Below are positions 31,567-32,443 of a stretch of DNA of 32,443 nt, piece after piece. Both the position numbers and the translations under genes were made by a program. The stretch is taken from the NCBI GenBank assembly GCA_018303685.1, contig JAGVXS010000038.1, positions 1 to 32,443 on the forward strand. Direction: 5' to 3'. The notes under the pieces were generated by a model. It did no database searches, was not told where the DNA came from, and saw nothing but the letters and a program-made list of their open reading frames with translations. Within the stretch, counting starts at the first letter, position 1. Every line of letters starts with the position of its first letter. Source of the stretch: Candidatus Woesearchaeota archaeon (lineage in GTDB: Archaea; Nanobdellota; Nanobdellia; Woesearchaeales; GW2011-AR4).

Positions 31567-32443
31567 TGGGCTATCGGCAGTAAACAATACAAATATAACA
31601 GCTTCAGGCGGAACAAACTTTGTAGGGCTTAACTTCACCACATTAACAGGGGCAGTTGGGCTTTCAAGCATAACTTATGTGTCAAGTTGCAACACCTCAG
31701 CAATTGTTACAATAAGTGGCAACTCCAGTTACAGTGGCAACTCCACAACAATATACCCGTTCAACACAACAACATGCCAGACTTCCTCAAGCAATGTCAC
31801 ATTAAAAGTCACTGTAACAGACACAGCAGGCAACACCAACTCAACAGTGTTTGGCTTTGTGCTTGACAATGTAGCTCCGACAATTGCAGTCCACACCCCG
31901 CTTAACAACCAGAGGTTTACAAGCATTACAGACATCAATGTTTCGGCATTTGACAGCGAGAGCCAGGTGGACATGATAACCTTTACGCAAACAGGGGTAC
32001 TTAATTTCAGCGATCTGGTTAATGTTAGCCTAAGTGTTTACCTCACTAATACAATGACATATCCTTCAAATGCAACCCTAAGGCTGAAGAGTGCAAGCAC
32101 AGGCTCGTATGAGAGCCTTGGTGTTGACAATGTAACAAATATTGATAACACATATGAAATATTCTTATACTTAAACTCGTCCAGCGCTAACACTCAGATT
32201 AACGTGACAATCACAGACATTAATGGCTCAGGAGCCAACTGGGATGAGATAAACTTCTCTGTACTCATTAATGACTCTGTTAACTTTGAATCTCATGTAG
32301 CTAATAACTTCACAGTAAACTTACTTGCCTTTGTTGCATTCAACGGCAGCTTTGAGAAATTCCTGCCGAATGCAAATGACTACTTTGGTGTTGTGCTGTT
32401 GCCGTTTAACATATCAGGGCCAGCTGCTACAGCACGGGAAATA
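31490..32443 (+). pseudogene. Continuation of the giant surface protein in the +1-shifted frame, open to window edge
   Basis: From the stop at 31487-31489 this frame (codons starting 31490, 31493 and so on) is open to the last base. From about 31530 it reads GSQPGLTFSSMTSGLSAVNN, with dense sequons and the same Ig-type boundaries (VTDTAGNTNSTVFGF, LDNVAPTIAVHTPLNN). There is no start codon with a ribosome site at the join, so it belongs to the gene starting at 29044. One extra base, or two missing bases, between about 31490 and 31563 explains it. It could be an assembly error, a real mutation or recoding. The C-terminus lies outside the window. Confidence 0.8.

Noticed and set aside
1-32443. 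CRISPR array, insertion sequence or transposase
   Set aside because: No regularly spaced repeats, transposase motifs or target-site duplications were seen. The GGGGACGT ends at 27597/27771 could mimic a MITE, but the GNRA loops, promoter and U-tract favour an RNA gene.

Overview
The window looks archaeal and probably comes from a DPANN-type genome such as Woesearchaeota or Pacearchaeota; that placement is inference. The evidence is archaeal: TATA elements of the TTTAAATA/TTTATATA type about 25-30 nt upstream of many starts (several leaderless), GGTG/GGAG ribosome sites elsewhere, an AglB/STT3 oligosaccharyltransferase with WWDFG, a geranylgeranyl-reductase-family flavoprotein of archaeal lipid metabolism, a VapBC pair, DUF2304 and DUF192 proteins, and large sequon-rich surface proteins. 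Almost the whole window is a cell-surface glycosylation island.

Layout. (1) 1-8859, minus strand: two transcription units. The distal one (from 3123) has a CDP-paratose-epimerase-like SDR, a GT2 and a GT-C-like membrane protein cut by the window edge and absent from the ORF track. The proximal one (from 8859) has a WecB-like UDP-GlcNAc 2-epimerase, a YfhO-like giant membrane protein and a GT87/GT-C-like membrane protein. (2) 8966-10585, plus strand: a lone GT39-like glycosyltransferase. (3) 12706-10586: three tightly packed GT2 enzymes. (4) 16478-12822: a six-gene operon holding the bacterial-type ADP-heptose pathway gmhA, hldA, gmhB and hldC, plus a deoxyhypusine-synthase-like protein and an unlisted 56-aa membrane protein. 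It ends in two strong hairpins. A divergent gene (16612) encodes a ribbon-helix-helix domain fused to a sugar-nucleotidyltransferase domain whose catalytic loop looks lost. A perfect palindrome and repeated half-sites lie in the shared promoter region. (5) 18500-17358: a GT9 heptosyltransferase-like protein. (6) 22732-18550: STT3/AglB with a four-fold N-terminal repeat, a GT2 and a DUF2304 protein. (7) 23872-22784: geranylgeranyl reductase family. (8) 24040-27594: two membrane-anchored, Ig-like-domain surface proteins. (9) 27771-27597, minus strand: a candidate 175-nt structured RNA gene with its own TATA box, three GNRA tetraloops, tRNA-like ends and a U-rich 3' flank. (10) VapBC, DUF192, then a giant N-glycosylation-sequon-rich surface protein with an apparent frameshift that runs off the right edge.

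Working model: GT2/GT-C enzymes, epimerases and the heptose pathway supply and assemble lipid-linked and surface glycans, AglB transfers the glycan to Asn of surface proteins, and the adhesin at 29044 is a plausible major acceptor. The RHH-nucleotidyltransferase fusion is a candidate sugar-nucleotide-sensing regulator of the heptose branch. The two strongest novelty candidates are this archaeal heptose/regulator module and the structured RNA at 27597-27771.
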